Positions 35,067 through 43,847 of a stretch of DNA of 64,000 nt are shown piece by piece. The stretch is from Terricaulis sp. (GTDB taxonomy: Bacteria; Pseudomonadota; Alphaproteobacteria; Caulobacterales; Aquidulcibacteraceae), in contig JANPZV010000005.1 of NCBI GenBank assembly GCA_024707365.1, positions 1,054,001 through 1,118,000 of the forward strand. The letters run 5' to 3'. Under the pieces are notes generated by a model. The model did not search any database. It saw only the letters and a program-made list of their open reading frames with translations, and was not told where the DNA came from. Numbering within the stretch: the first letter of the stretch is position 1; each line of letters opens with the position of its first letter. The position numbers were made by a program, and so were the translations under genes.

Positions 35067-35449
35067 AGCGGCCCGTCTGGGTCGTACGCGCCACCGTGCT
35101 TCTGCTTCATGCTGAGTCGCTTGCCGCCCATGGCGGGGCGGGCGGCGTGCGCGACATGGGATTGCTCGAGTCGGCGTTGGCGCGGCCGCAGAACCTTCAC
35201 GCTTATGGCGAGGGCGATGCGGCCGCGCTGGCGGCGGCGTATGCGTTTGGCATTATCCGCAACCACCCCTTCGTTGATGGCAACAAGCGCACCGGCTTTC
35301 TGACGGCTGCGCTGTTTCTGGAAGCGAATGGCCATCGCTTTATGGCGAGCGAAGCGGATGTCATCGTGCAGACATTGGCGCTCGCCGCCGGCGAAATCGG
35401 CGAAGCGGAATTTGCGGCGTGGCTGCGGGAGAATGTGCAGGCGCACTAA
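35063..35449 (+). CDS. doc: Doc-type toxin (Fic/Doc family)
   Basis: 128 residues. The Fic/Doc core HPFVDGNKRTGF is intact (HxFx[D/N]GNKR), placing it with death-on-curing toxins, which phosphorylate EF-Tu and block translation. The N-terminal part has VVRATVLLLHAESLAAHGG, as in Doc (the LHxxxLxxxGG helix). Start overlaps the antitoxin stop. The 3' end abuts a fragment of the GGAGCGCGGGCG repeat. Confidence 0.9.
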   Translation: MKRPVWVVRATVLLLHAESLAAHGGAGGVRDMGLLESALARPQNLHAYGEGDAAALAAAYAFGIIRNHPFVDGNKRTGFLTAALFLEANGHRFMASEADVIVQTLALAAGEIGEAEFAAWLRENVQAH

Positions 35450-35477
35450 TATGGAGCGCGGGCGATCCGTAGATCGT

Positions 35478-35745
35478 TCAGGCATGGCGCGGAAAGTCGC
35501 GGCTTTTGTGCAGGATGCGCATCACCTCGATCGTATCCGCCGCGATGCGGTAGAAGATCACATGGGCGCCGGCATTGTAGCGGACATAGCCGAGGCGGAT
35601 GTGCGGGCAATCGCGGGCGCGCGATCGCGGCCATCAGATCGCTATGATATTTGTCGGCTTGGGCCGGGCTCCAGCGCTCCACCGTATAGTCCCAGATGTC
35701 CTCAAGGTCCGCTTCGGCGCGCGGGCTGAGAACATAGCCGGTCAA
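35478..35745 (-). CDS. ParE/RelE-type toxin, frameshifted and short in the middle
   Basis: N-terminus GYVLSPRAEADLEDIWDYTVERWSPAQADKY is a typical ParE start. After MAAIAR the frame shifts; the neighbouring frame carries CPHIRLGYVRYNAGAHVIFY, ADTIEVMRILHKSRDFPRHA and a TGA at 35478. Compared with usual ParE toxins a stretch of roughly ten residues in the central helix (35620 area) also seems missing, so this copy may be truly inactive rather than merely mis-sequenced. The start (TTG) overlaps the antitoxin stop. Confidence 0.7.
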
Positions 35746-35984
35746 GACGTGGCGGCGTGTTTGGCCCGCATCCGCGCGACGAAAGCGTCATTATCGAACG
35801 GCCGGGGCGGGCCGCTCGTCTCCCCTTCGATGAGCGCTTCGCGGAGCTGCTGAAGCTGATCGAAATCGCTTTCCGCCATCCGGCGCAGCGCGTCGCGCAC
35901 GACGTCCGCCTCGTCGGCGTAGTGACCGCGCGCGATCAGGTCTTTGACAAAAGCCTCAAGCGCCGGAGGAAGATCAATTTGCAC
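35742..35984 (-). CDS. ParD-type antitoxin
   Basis: 80 residues: MQIDLPPALEAFVKDLIARG and YADEADVVRDALRRM form the ribbon-helix-helix DNA-binding part, followed by an acidic linker and a C-terminal toxin-binding segment (PFDNDAFVARMRAKH). First gene of the ParD-ParE pair. It is transcribed towards the AbrB-Doc pair, so the two modules converge. Confidence 0.85.
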   Translation of the reverse strand: MQIDLPPALEAFVKDLIARGHYADEADVVRDALRRMAESDFDQLQQLREALIEGETSGPPRPFDNDAFVARMRAKHAATS

Positions 35985-36024
35985 GCCTGATTTTTAGCAC
36001 GGATGGACCGTGGCGGTCCATCGC

Positions 36025-36908
36025 TCAAGGCCATTTCGCCAGCGGCGGCATGCTTGAGAGAATGCTCTCGACATTGCCGCCGGTTTTCAGGCCGAAGGTC
36101 GTGCCGCGATCGTAGAGCAGGTTGAACTCCACATAGCGCCCGCGCTGGATCAGCTGCTCCTCGCGGTCAGCTTCGCTCCATTCGGTGCGCATGTATTTGC
36201 GCAGCAGCGGCGGGTAGGCTTCGAGGAAGGCGCGGCCCACGGCCTGGGTGAAGGCGAAATCTTCTTCCCAGGTGTCGCCGCTTTGGCCGCCGCTATTGTG
36301 GTGATCGTAAAAAATGCCGCCGACGCCGCGCGCCTCGTTGCGATGCGGCAGCCAGAAATAGTCATCCGCCCATTTTTTGTAAGCCGGGTAGAGATCATCG
36401 CCATAAGCATCGCAGGCGGCCTTGTAGGGGGCGTGGAAGGCTTGCGCGTCCGCGCCTTGCTCGTCGCGCTGATAGGCTTGGGTCGGGTTCAGATCGCCGC
36501 CGCCGCCGAACCACCATTGGGTGGTGGCGATGTGGCGCGTGTTCATGTGCGCAGGGGGCAGTGCGGGTTGCGCATGTGCGCGATCAGCGAAATGCCGCTG
36601 GCCCAAAAGCGGGGATCATCGGCCGCGCCGGGGATCTGCTTGGCGAAATCGGGGGAGAAGCGTCCGTACACCGTGCTGACATGCACGCCGACTTTCTCAA
36701 AGAAGCGCCCGCGCATCAGCCCGGCCACGCCCCCGCCCTGATCTTCGGCGCCATCGCCGCGGGCCCATGGCTTTTTCTCAAACCGGCCCGGCGCGCCGGG
36801 ATAGAGCGCGGCGGGGGCCTCATCCTCCAGAAGCTCGAATTCGGCGCAGATCTGATCGCGCAGGGTCTCGAACCATGCCTTGGCGCGGGCTTTGCGGTCG
36901 TCGCTCAT
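36025..36908 (-). CDS. hemF: Oxygen-dependent coproporphyrinogen III oxidase (frameshifted)
   Basis: Oxidative decarboxylation of coproporphyrinogen III to protoporphyrinogen IX in haem synthesis. First frame: [20 protein letters not shown], then [20 protein letters not shown] and [14 protein letters not shown]. One C is missing from a run near 36555; restored, it continues [20 protein letters not shown], then the signatures [29 protein letters not shown] and [20 protein letters not shown]. Corrected length about 294 residues. The ATG overlaps the trmL stop (ATGA). Confidence 0.94.
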
Positions 36909-37372
36909 CAGTCCAGCTTCTCCCAGGCGCCTGTCTGGCGCATCGCCTCGGTTAGTACCACCGCCCCCGCCGTCACCACGTTGAGGGAGCGCAAGCCGCG
37001 CACCATCGGGATGCGCACGCTGACCTCGGCGGCCTCATAAAGCTCGCCAGGGCTTCCCGCGCTTTCCCGGCCCAGGATCAGGGTGTCGCCCGAGGAATAG
37101 GCGAAATCGCCGAACGGGATGGCCCCGTCGGTTTCCACCAGCACCAGCCGCCCGCCTATCCGTTCCGGGGCTGAAAGGAAGGTGGTGAAGCTGGCGTGCC
37201 GGGCGATCTTGGCGTGCGCGCCATAATCCATGGCCGCGCGCTTGAGCGCACTGGCGGTAAGCGGGAAGCCGCAGGGCTCGATGATGTCGAGCGCCGCCCC
37301 AAGGCAGGCGGCGAGGCGAATGGCCGCGCCAAGGTTCTGCGGGATATCAGGTTGATAGAGCGCGAGCCGCAC
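36908..37372 (-). CDS. trmL: tRNA (cytidine(34)-2'-O)-methyltransferase TrmL (SPOUT)
   Basis: 154 residues, the small single-domain SpoU type. Motifs: [51 protein letters not shown] and [20 protein letters not shown] (the SAM-binding knot). It methylates the wobble ribose of tRNA-Leu isoacceptors. Upstream of, and translationally coupled to, hemF. It is divergent from petA. Confidence 0.93.
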   Translation of the reverse strand: MRLALYQPDIPQNLGAAIRLAACLGAALDIIEPCGFPLTASALKRAAMDYGAHAKIARHASFTTFLSAPERIGGRLVLVETDGAIPFGDFAYSSGDTLILGRESAGSPGELYEAAEVSVRIPMVRGLRSLNVVTAGAVVLTEAMRQTGAWEKLD

Positions 37373-37503
37373 GTTATGGCCTCACCGCCGGAGAATCGGG
37401 CGGAATCGGGGAATCGATAGGGCATGCGGCTACGCGCCGCGCGCCCCTTGACCCCTCAACTAGCCTAGCTTCGCCGGCGGTCCAAATCGAGAGAGGCTTT
37501 GCG

Positions 37504-38061
37504 GTGGCTGACGCAACGACCGAGACGCACGGGGAAGACGACACATCCCGTCGCGACTTTATTTTTATCGCCGCTGGCGGCATGGCCGCGGTTGGCGCGG
37601 CGGCGACGGCGTGGCCGTTCATCGATCAGATGAACCCGGCCGCCGATACGCGCGCGCTCGCCTCCACGGAGGTTGATCTCACCGCTGTCGAGCTCGGCCA
37701 GCAGATCCGCATCTTGTGGCAAGGCAAGCCGGTGTTCGTGCGCCATCGCACAGCCGCAGAAATCGCCGCCGCCCAGCGCGATGATTTCGCCAACCTCAAG
37801 GATCCGGCTTCGGACGCCTCGCGCCTGGTGCAATCCAATGGCGCAGAGGGCAAGCCGGAATGGATCATCCTGCAGGCGGGCTGCACCCACCTTGGCTGCG
37901 TGCCCACCTTCGTGGAGGGCTCATCCTATGGCGGCTGGTTCTGCCCGTGCCACGGCTCTGATTACGATACGTCCGGCCGGATTCGGCGCGGCCCCGCGCC
38001 GCTCAATCTGATCGTCGCCCCGTACGTTTTCACGAACGAAACTTCCATCCGCATCGGCTGA
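37504..38061 (+). CDS. petA: Ubiquinol-cytochrome c reductase Rieske iron-sulfur subunit
   Basis: 185 residues. A twin-arginine type N-terminus ([13 protein letters not shown]) with one membrane anchor leads to the soluble [2Fe-2S] domain. Ligands are Cys127 and His129 in CTHLGC, and Cys147 and His150 in CPCHGS. It carries electrons from ubiquinol to cytochrome c1. GTG start; the alternative would lose the Tat motif. First gene of petABC, with 20 bases to petB. Confidence 0.97.
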   Translation: MADATTETHGEDDTSRRDFIFIAAGGMAAVGAAATAWPFIDQMNPAADTRALASTEVDLTAVELGQQIRILWQGKPVFVRHRTAAEIAAAQRDDFANLKDPASDASRLVQSNGAEGKPEWIILQAGCTHLGCVPTFVEGSSYGGWFCPCHGSDYDTSGRIRRGPAPLNLIVAPYVFTNETSIRIG

Positions 38062-38081
38062 GCCGGCAGGAGCGCACAAAC

Positions 38082-39695
38082 GTGAGCGGACACTCGACCT
38101 ACGAGCCGAAAACCGGCTTCACCCGTTGGCTCGATAAGCGCCTGCCGATCATCCGGCTGGGCTATGACAGCTTTGTGGCGTACCCCACGCCGCGCAATCT
38201 CAATTATTGGTGGACGTTCGGGGCGATGCTCTCGCTCTGCCTCGTCGTGCAGATCATCACCGGCGTGATCCTGGCGATGCACTACACCCCGCACATCGAT
38301 CTTGCGATGGATAGCGTGCAGCGCTTCAAGCGCGATGTTTCGTTTGGCTGGCTGATCCAGCCGATCCACGCTGTCGGCGCCTCGATGTTCTTCATCGCGG
38401 TGTACGTGCACATGTTCCGGGGCCTGTATTACGGGTCTTACAAGGCGCCGCGCGAAATCCTCTGGATTCTCGGCTGCGTGATCTACCTGCTGATGGTCTC
38501 CACGGCGTTCCTTGGCTACACGCTGCCGTGGGGCCAGATGAGCTTCTGGGGCGCTACCGTCATCACCAACCTGCTCGGCGCGCTGCCGCTGGTGGGTGAA
38601 AGCATCAAGAATTGGCTGATGGGCGGCTTCGCCATCGATCAGCCGACGCTCAGCCGCTTCTTCTCGCTGCACTATCTCTTGCCGTTCGTGATCGCCGGGG
38701 TTGTGGCGCTGCACGTCTGGGCGCTGCACGAAGCGGGGCAGAACAATCCCGCCGGCGTCGATCCGCGCAAGGATGCCGATATTCCGGCCGGCCAGCCGAA
38801 AGACACCGTGCCCTTCACCCCGCACGCGACGATGAAGGATCTCTTCGCCACGGCGCTCTTTCTCATCCTGTTTGCGGTGTTTGTGTTCTACATGCCCGAC
38901 GCGCTGGGCCATGCGGACAATTACATCCCCGCCAACGCCTTGCAGACGCCGCCGGAAATCGTGCCGGAATGGTATTTGCTGCCGTTCTACGCGATCCTGC
39001 GCGCGGTCGATTTCAACATCGGGCCGATCGATTCCAAGCTTGGCGGCGTGCTCGCCATGTTCGCGGCGATCGGGGTGTTGTTCATCCTGCCCTGGCTCGA
39101 CACCTCGCGCGTGCGCTCGATGCGCTATCGCCCGGTGGCGCGTCAGTTCTTCCTGATCTTCGTGGTCGTGTGCTTGGTGCTTGGCTGGTGCGGCGGGCAA
39201 AACCCCGGCAAAATCCTCGCCAAGTCCGGCGCGTTCAACGCCACGCTGAGCTGGGTTGAGGGCGGAACGCTTACAGAGCAGCCCGTCGCCGCGTCCGGCG
39301 CCAGCGCTTGGCATTCAACCGCCGCCGCCGCCGAAGCGGAGGCCCGCAGCGCCGGCGCTTCCATGACGGCCGTGCGCCGCGAAAGCGAAACCCGCGGCAC
39401 GATGACGGTGGTTTCGGGCGGCGAGGTGCGCAGCCACGCCGTTTCCGGCGCCACCGCCGATGAAATGGAAACCGCCATCGCCAACGCCAAGCAAGAGCTT
39501 GGCGCGGTGGGGCCGTTCTTCATGGTCGAGCGCCGCACCCCGGCGACGTTCACCGTCACCAACCTCTCGCAGGTGGCGACGGCCTATTATTTCCTGTTTT
39601 TCCTGCTGATCCTGCCGATCCTGGGTCTGCGCGAAACGCCGGGCCGCGTGCCCGACACGATCGCCAAGCCGGTGACGAATGAAGGGAACGCCTAA
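38082..39695 (+). CDS. petB: Cytochrome b of the bc1 complex with a large insert
   Basis: 537 residues. Haem ligands H96/H110 and H197/H211 and the Qo motif PEWY (295-298) are present, and the eight-helix plan is complete. Between the seventh helix ([15 protein letters not shown]) and the last helix ([19 protein letters not shown]) lie about 105 extra residues (roughly 381-489), Ala/Ser/Glu-rich, without obvious membrane segments. Usual bacterial cytochrome b subunits are about 400-450 residues. The insert reads in frame with neighbour-like codon use, so it is not a frameshift artefact. It is coupled to petC by a one-base gap. Confidence 0.96.
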   Translation: MSGHSTYEPKTGFTRWLDKRLPIIRLGYDSFVAYPTPRNLNYWWTFGAMLSLCLVVQIITGVILAMHYTPHIDLAMDSVQRFKRDVSFGWLIQPIHAVGASMFFIAVYVHMFRGLYYGSYKAPREILWILGCVIYLLMVSTAFLGYTLPWGQMSFWGATVITNLLGALPLVGESIKNWLMGGFAIDQPTLSRFFSLHYLLPFVIAGVVALHVWALHEAGQNNPAGVDPRKDADIPAGQPKDTVPFTPHATMKDLFATALFLILFAVFVFYMPDALGHADNYIPANALQTPPEIVPEWYLLPFYAILRAVDFNIGPIDSKLGGVLAMFAAIGVLFILPWLDTSRVRSMRYRPVARQFFLIFVVVCLVLGWCGGQNPGKILAKSGAFNATLSWVEGGTLTEQPVAASGASAWHSTAAAAEAEARSAGASMTAVRRESETRGTMTVVSGGEVRSHAVSGATADEMETAIANAKQELGAVGPFFMVERRTPATFTVTNLSQVATAYYFLFFLLILPILGLRETPGRVPDTIAKPVTNEGNA

Positions 39696-39696
39696 G

Positions 39697-40539
39697 ATGT
39701 TGCGCGCACTCTCAATCGCCGCCGCCGCAGCTATTGCCGCCGTCGGCGTCGCCGTCGCCGCAGGGGACGCCGAGCATCCGCACGATTACCCGTTCAGCTT
39801 CGATAGCCCCGTTGGCGGCTATGATATGGGCGAGGTGCAGCGCGGGTTTCAGGTCTACCAACAGGTCTGCGCCTCCTGCCATGGCATGGATAATCTCGCC
39901 TACCGGCACCTGGGCGAGAAGGGCGGGCCCTTCGCGCTCTACATGGTGCGCGATCACGATACGGGCGAGCTGACGCCGCATGTCGGCAAGCCCGCGCATG
40001 GCGGGCGCTTTGTGCCTGTGACGGAAAACCCTTACGTTCGCGCCATCGCCTCGAATGTGATGATCGCCGACATCGACCCAAGCTCGGGCATGGAAACCGA
40101 GCGCGCGGGCCGGCCGGAAGATTATTTCCGCAATCCGTTCCCGAACGAGATCGCCGCGCGCGCCACCAATGGCGGGGCTTATCCGGTGGATCTCTCGGTG
40201 ATCACGCTCGCGCGCCACGGCGGGGCCGATTACATCCGCTCGCTGCTGCTGGGCTATGACGGCGAAAGCAACGGCGCGCTGCACCACAACAAATATTTCC
40301 CCGGCGGCTGGATCGCCATGCCCCCGCCCTTGATCGAAGGCGCGGTGGCCTACGCGGACGGCACCGAAACCACGGTTGAGCAATACGCCACGGACGTGAC
40401 CGCGTTCCTGCAATGGGCCGCCGATCCGCACATGGAAACGCGCAAGCGCACGGGCATCATCGTGCTCGCCTTCCTGCTGATGCTCGCGGGCGTGCTCTAC
40501 CTCGCCTACAAGCAAGTCTGGCGCGGCGAGAGCCACTAA
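39697..40539 (+). CDS. petC: Cytochrome c1
   Basis: 280 residues. A signal peptide (MLRALSIAAAAAIAAVGVAVAA) leads to the haem c site CASCH at residues 58-62. The axial Met is probably in GGWIAMPPPLIEGAV, and a C-terminal anchor (GIIVLAFLLMLAGVLYLAYK) holds it in the membrane. It accepts electrons from the Rieske protein. The start codon follows the petB stop by one base. Last gene of the operon; what follows has different composition. Confidence 0.96.
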   Translation: MLRALSIAAAAAIAAVGVAVAAGDAEHPHDYPFSFDSPVGGYDMGEVQRGFQVYQQVCASCHGMDNLAYRHLGEKGGPFALYMVRDHDTGELTPHVGKPAHGGRFVPVTENPYVRAIASNVMIADIDPSSGMETERAGRPEDYFRNPFPNEIAARATNGGAYPVDLSVITLARHGGADYIRSLLLGYDGESNGALHHNKYFPGGWIAMPPPLIEGAVAYADGTETTVEQYATDVTAFLQWAADPHMETRKRTGIIVLAFLLMLAGVLYLAYKQVWRGESH

Positions 40540-40570
40540 GGAGTCGAACACGATACGCATTCGAGAGGTT

Positions 40571-41266
40571 GTGAATTGGGGCGTTGAAGCTTGGCTTCGC
40601 ATCCGCCCTCAGACTCACAATGCTATTGCGTGGGCGATCACTGGCGTCGGGCTTGTTCTTCTCAGCGCCCCATTTTGGGAGCCGCTCTTAAGAGCGGCGC
40701 TTAGTGCGACTACTGGGTTGGCTTTCGACCCTCCTACGCCGCCGATTTACGGTTTGGCGCTTATCATTATAGCCGTGTGTTATCACATTGCTTCTGTTCG
40801 CCTTGCTGCCGGCGCTGAGCTGGTAGAGATGCGGAAGCATGACGCCAAAATTTACTCGGGCATCTTATCTCTTATCAATGAGGGTGATTTGCGCTGGCAT
40901 GTGGAACAAATGTGCCACCAGGGATGGATTACTCCTGAGCAATTGAGGGCTCTTACCGCGATCGAGGACTATCTTGGTCTTGTCAGCAGCAGGTGTTTGA
41001 TTCCTCAGATAGAAACACGGAGGCAAGCATTCGTTGGCGCGCTTAGGTCATTGCTGTCATTTGGCGGGCGTCACTTCTTTCCTCAGCCCAACGGGGCGTT
41101 TTATCTCTACCCTGACTTGAATCCTGATTTTACGGGCGCGGCTGGCTCGGCGGATGCGGCGAGATTCTTCGAAAAATTAGCGGAACTCGCGACGCTTTGT
41201 GATCCAGTTACCAGCTCATTTGATGAGTTGATTGCCGCCTTCAATTCGCACCATGCTGTGCGTTGA
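40571..41266 (+). CDS. Membrane protein of unknown function, AT-richer than neighbours
   Basis: About 231 residues. Two hydrophobic segments (AIAWAITGVGLVLLSAPFW and PIYGLALIIIAVCYHIASV) lie near the N-terminus, followed by a soluble helical region (AKIYSGILSLINEGDLRWHV, ITPEQLRALTAIEDYLG). GTG start after GAGAGG. Codon use includes many A/T-ending codons that are rare in petABC, suggesting acquisition by transfer. I recognise no family and the neighbours give no functional hint. Confidence 0.6.
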   Translation: MNWGVEAWLRIRPQTHNAIAWAITGVGLVLLSAPFWEPLLRAALSATTGLAFDPPTPPIYGLALIIIAVCYHIASVRLAAGAELVEMRKHDAKIYSGILSLINEGDLRWHVEQMCHQGWITPEQLRALTAIEDYLGLVSSRCLIPQIETRRQAFVGALRSLLSFGGRHFFPQPNGAFYLYPDLNPDFTGAAGSADAARFFEKLAELATLCDPVTSSFDELIAAFNSHHAVR

Positions 41267-41281
41267 CCGTTAGGCGAAGCC

Positions 41282-41776
41282 ATGACCGAGAAACCCGCCG
41301 GCCCCATCACCATTGAGAGTTTGCCTTGGGAAGAGTTTTCCAAGGGCGCGCGCTTTCACAATCGTTTCCGCGTGCTCTCGTCCACGCGCGGGGAAGGGGG
41401 CAACAAGATCGGCGTCTCCTATGAGGAGCTGCCGCCTGGCAAGCAGAGCGTGCCGTTTCACTATCATCTGATCGAGGAAGAGCACATCGTCGCGCTGGAA
41501 GGGGAGTGCACGCTGCGCCTGGGCGAAGCGCGCTACACGCTGCGGGCGGGCGATTATGTGGGCTTTCCGGCAGGCCAAGCGGCGGGCCATTGCCTGATCA
41601 ACGAAACCGATCAGCCGTTCCGCTTCCTCATGATCGGCGATCATGCGCCCAATGAGGTCGCGGTCTATCCGGATTCCAACAAGGTGATGATTCGCGGCAT
41701 GGGCCGCGCCATCCTGCGCGATGAAAACCGCTTGGATTATTTTGACGGCGAGGCGCCGGATACGCCGGTGAAATAA
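41282..41776 (+). CDS. Cupin-domain protein
   Basis: 164 residues of a single-domain beta-barrel cupin. Metal-site motifs: PFHYHLIEEEHIVALEGECTL (HxH...E) and the second motif PAGQAAGHCLINETDQPFRFL. It is like the small mannose-6-phosphate isomerase/oxalate-type cupins of unknown substrate. Probable metal-dependent enzyme or sugar-binding protein. GGCGAAGCC precedes the ATG. Confidence 0.85.
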   Translation: MTEKPAGPITIESLPWEEFSKGARFHNRFRVLSSTRGEGGNKIGVSYEELPPGKQSVPFHYHLIEEEHIVALEGECTLRLGEARYTLRAGDYVGFPAGQAAGHCLINETDQPFRFLMIGDHAPNEVAVYPDSNKVMIRGMGRAILRDENRLDYFDGEAPDTPVK

Positions 41777-41802
41777 CGATCTTGGTTTGAAGCGGAGATC
41801 CT

Positions 41803-41909
41803 TACCCAATCCCCGGATTGCGCGCAGCGCAGGTCCGGTGCCCATCACCTCAAACGCTTGTGTTTATGGGCCCCGGGCCCGCCGCTTCGCGCCGTCCCGG
41901 GGATGGGTG
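41803..41909. repeat. Palindromic repeat, CCCATCACCTCAAACGCTTG unit
   Basis: Imperfect palindrome CCCCGG...CCCATCACCTCAAACGCTTG...TATGGGCCCCGGGCCC...CCCGGGG, sharing its core with the inner unit of the element at 20416-20625. It lies between convergent cupin and hydrolase genes. Confidence 0.6.
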
Positions 41910-41938
41910 GAACTTGCGGCCGCTTAATGACAGACGAG

Positions 41939-42823
41939 CTAGCTTCCCGCCTGCGGCGCGATCACTGGAACGCCGTCGATCACCGGCGTGGCCGCCGCGT
42001 TCACATCATCAGGCTCGATGGCGTTTTGCGCTTGGGTTTCGCTTGGCAGCAATTGGCCTGCGGCGTCCGCCGGCGCGTATTGGATCACGCCATTGACGCG
42101 CCCCGCGCGCGGGCCTTGCGCTTGCTCGATCACGCGCGGATTTGCATCGGCTGCCAGCGTCACGCGCGCGCGGCGGCTCCGCACGTCGGCGTAAAACACA
42201 TGCGCGCCGATCACCTGCCGGCCCTCGCCATAGCGGGACCAGGAAGGGCGGATGGCGGTGGTGTGATAGAAAAGCGCCCCGCCTGTGGGATCGACCGATT
42301 GGCCCGAGAGCACCTCGCGCGCCACGCGCTGGGCGGTTTCCCAGGTTTCCAGCGCAATGCCGCCGGTGGCGTAGCGCTCGGGGTTTTGCACCAGGCGCCG
42401 GTTCGGATCGCCCCGGTTCCAGGCCGAGAATTGCCAGGGCGCGCGGATCACCGTGCGCAGATCCTGGCCAAAGCGCTCGCCCACGCGATTGACCATCACA
42501 TGCGCCACCGCGCGCATGCCGTCTTCACCCTCGCTGCGCGCCTCGCCCCAGGCGGTGGCGGCCAGCAGGCGCACCTCGCTCTCGTCGAGCACAATCGCGG
42601 CCTCGCGCGTGTTGGGCCCCATCGAGGGCTCGACAGGCGCGAAGCCCTGGATGAAATCGGTGCGGATCGCCTGGGCCAGCGCCTCGGGATACATCGCGAA
42701 ATTCAGCCCCGCCGCCACGCAGAGGAAACCGGCCGCGCCCAAGGCGCGCGTGGCTTCACGCAGGCTGCGATGCTTGCACGGCGCGCGGCGCGCACGCCGC
42801 TCAAGGCCTATCCAACGGGCCAT
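41939..42823 (-). CDS. Cell-wall hydrolase, SleB family
   Basis: 294 residues. An N-terminal membrane/signal segment (GAAGFLCVAAGLNFAMYPEA) precedes a SleB hydrolase_2 domain: LLAATAWGEARSEGEDGMRAVAHVMVNR, TVIRAPWQFSAWNRGDPN and ALFYHTTAIRPSW. These are lytic-transglycosylase-like peptidoglycan hydrolases, acting here in the periplasm of a non-sporulating bacterium. The glutamate in WGEAR is the catalytic acid. The start chosen is the internal ATG (MARWIGLERRA) with GGTGGAGAG upstream. A Pro/Ala-rich tail ends the protein. Confidence 0.87.
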   Translation of the reverse strand: MARWIGLERRARRAPCKHRSLREATRALGAAGFLCVAAGLNFAMYPEALAQAIRTDFIQGFAPVEPSMGPNTREAAIVLDESEVRLLAATAWGEARSEGEDGMRAVAHVMVNRVGERFGQDLRTVIRAPWQFSAWNRGDPNRRLVQNPERYATGGIALETWETAQRVAREVLSGQSVDPTGGALFYHTTAIRPSWSRYGEGRQVIGAHVFYADVRSRRARVTLAADANPRVIEQAQGPRAGRVNGVIQYAPADAAGQLLPSETQAQNAIEPDDVNAAATPVIDGVPVIAPQAGS

Positions 42824-43030
42824 GTTTGGCTCTCTCCACCTTACCTGCGCGCTTTCCCGCGCGTTCACTCATTTGGGAAGCGCCGGCGCTCATCCGCGTG
42901 ACCGGCGTCACTTGCGGGGGTTTAGGTCGGGGGCGGGGCGGGCGAAAATGCGGCGACCCGGCGCCGATTGCAGCCGAGTTCCCTTTGATTTGCTTATATA
43001 TTTTTCATATTAGCTCACAGCCAGAACGCA

Positions 43031-43060
43031 AAACGGCCCCCGCTTGGGCAGGGGCCGTTT
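43031..43060 (-). terminator. Rho-independent terminator after the ClpP-like gene
   Basis: Perfect 10-bp stem AAACGGCCCC/GGGGCCGTTT with a 10-base loop, 27 bases beyond the clpP stop, followed on the minus strand by TGCGTTCT after the T-ended stem. Confidence 0.75.
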
Positions 43061-43086
43061 GAATCTTTCGGGTGTTTTTGCGGCGC

Positions 43087-43687
43087 TTAGCCCAGCTCGC
43101 TCTGATGCTTCACGATCTGGCCAACCAGCCCGTAGGCCTTCGCTTCCTCGGCCAGCATCCAATAATCGCGGTCGATATCCTTCTTGATCCGCTCCAGGCT
43201 TTGGCCGGTGGCGTCGGCGAAAATCTGGTTCAGACGCTCGCGCATGCGCAGGATTTCGCGCGCCTGGATTTCGATGTCGGAGGCCATGCCGCCCACGCCG
43301 CCGCGCGGTTCGTGCAGCAAAAAGCGTGTGTTCGGCAGGCAGAAGCGGGCGCTCGCGCGGGGCCGCGCAATAGATCAGCGCCCCGGCGCTGGCCACCCAG
43401 CCGGTGCCCAGCATCTGCACCGGGGCGTCGATGAATTTGATGGCGTCATGGATCATGTCGCCGCTTTCAACGTGCCCGCCAGGGGAAGAGATCACGAAGG
43501 TGATCGGCTTGGAATTCTGGCTCGCCAGCGCGAACAGGCGCTCCACCACGCGGCGGGCCTGGATGTCGTTCACCTCGCCCGTCAGCATCACCACGCGGGC
43601 TTCAAACAGCGCCTTCTCGATCACGTCGGGGGCGTTGCGGCCGTCGGCGGGGTTTTTCTCGGGTTCTTCGTCGAGGCGGAAGGTCAT
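43087..43687 (-). CDS. clpP: ClpP-like ATP-dependent protease subunit (frameshifted)
   Basis: About 199 residues. First frame: [40 protein letters not shown] (oxyanion glycines) and [15 protein letters not shown] with the nucleophile serine. An extra C near 43365 (GCGCCCGCTT) breaks it; restored, it continues [20 protein letters not shown] with the catalytic His, and the Asp-containing helix [17 protein letters not shown]. The active-site context (VASAG instead of the usual AASMG) marks it as a divergent ClpP, possibly a second paralogue. It has its own terminator and lacks an adjacent ATPase gene. Confidence 0.88.
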
Positions 43688-43847
43688 GGGCGTCTCAGGG
43701 CTCCTAGGGCCGGCAATTTGAAGCCATCAGGTAGGCGGGTTCGATGCAATTTCCTAGCCCCGCCAAGGGGGCGGGGCAGCCCCATTTGCGCCGCAGAGCC
43801 GGCTCAACAGGGTAAATTCCCGTAGAATCAAATCCGGAGCCCAGCGG

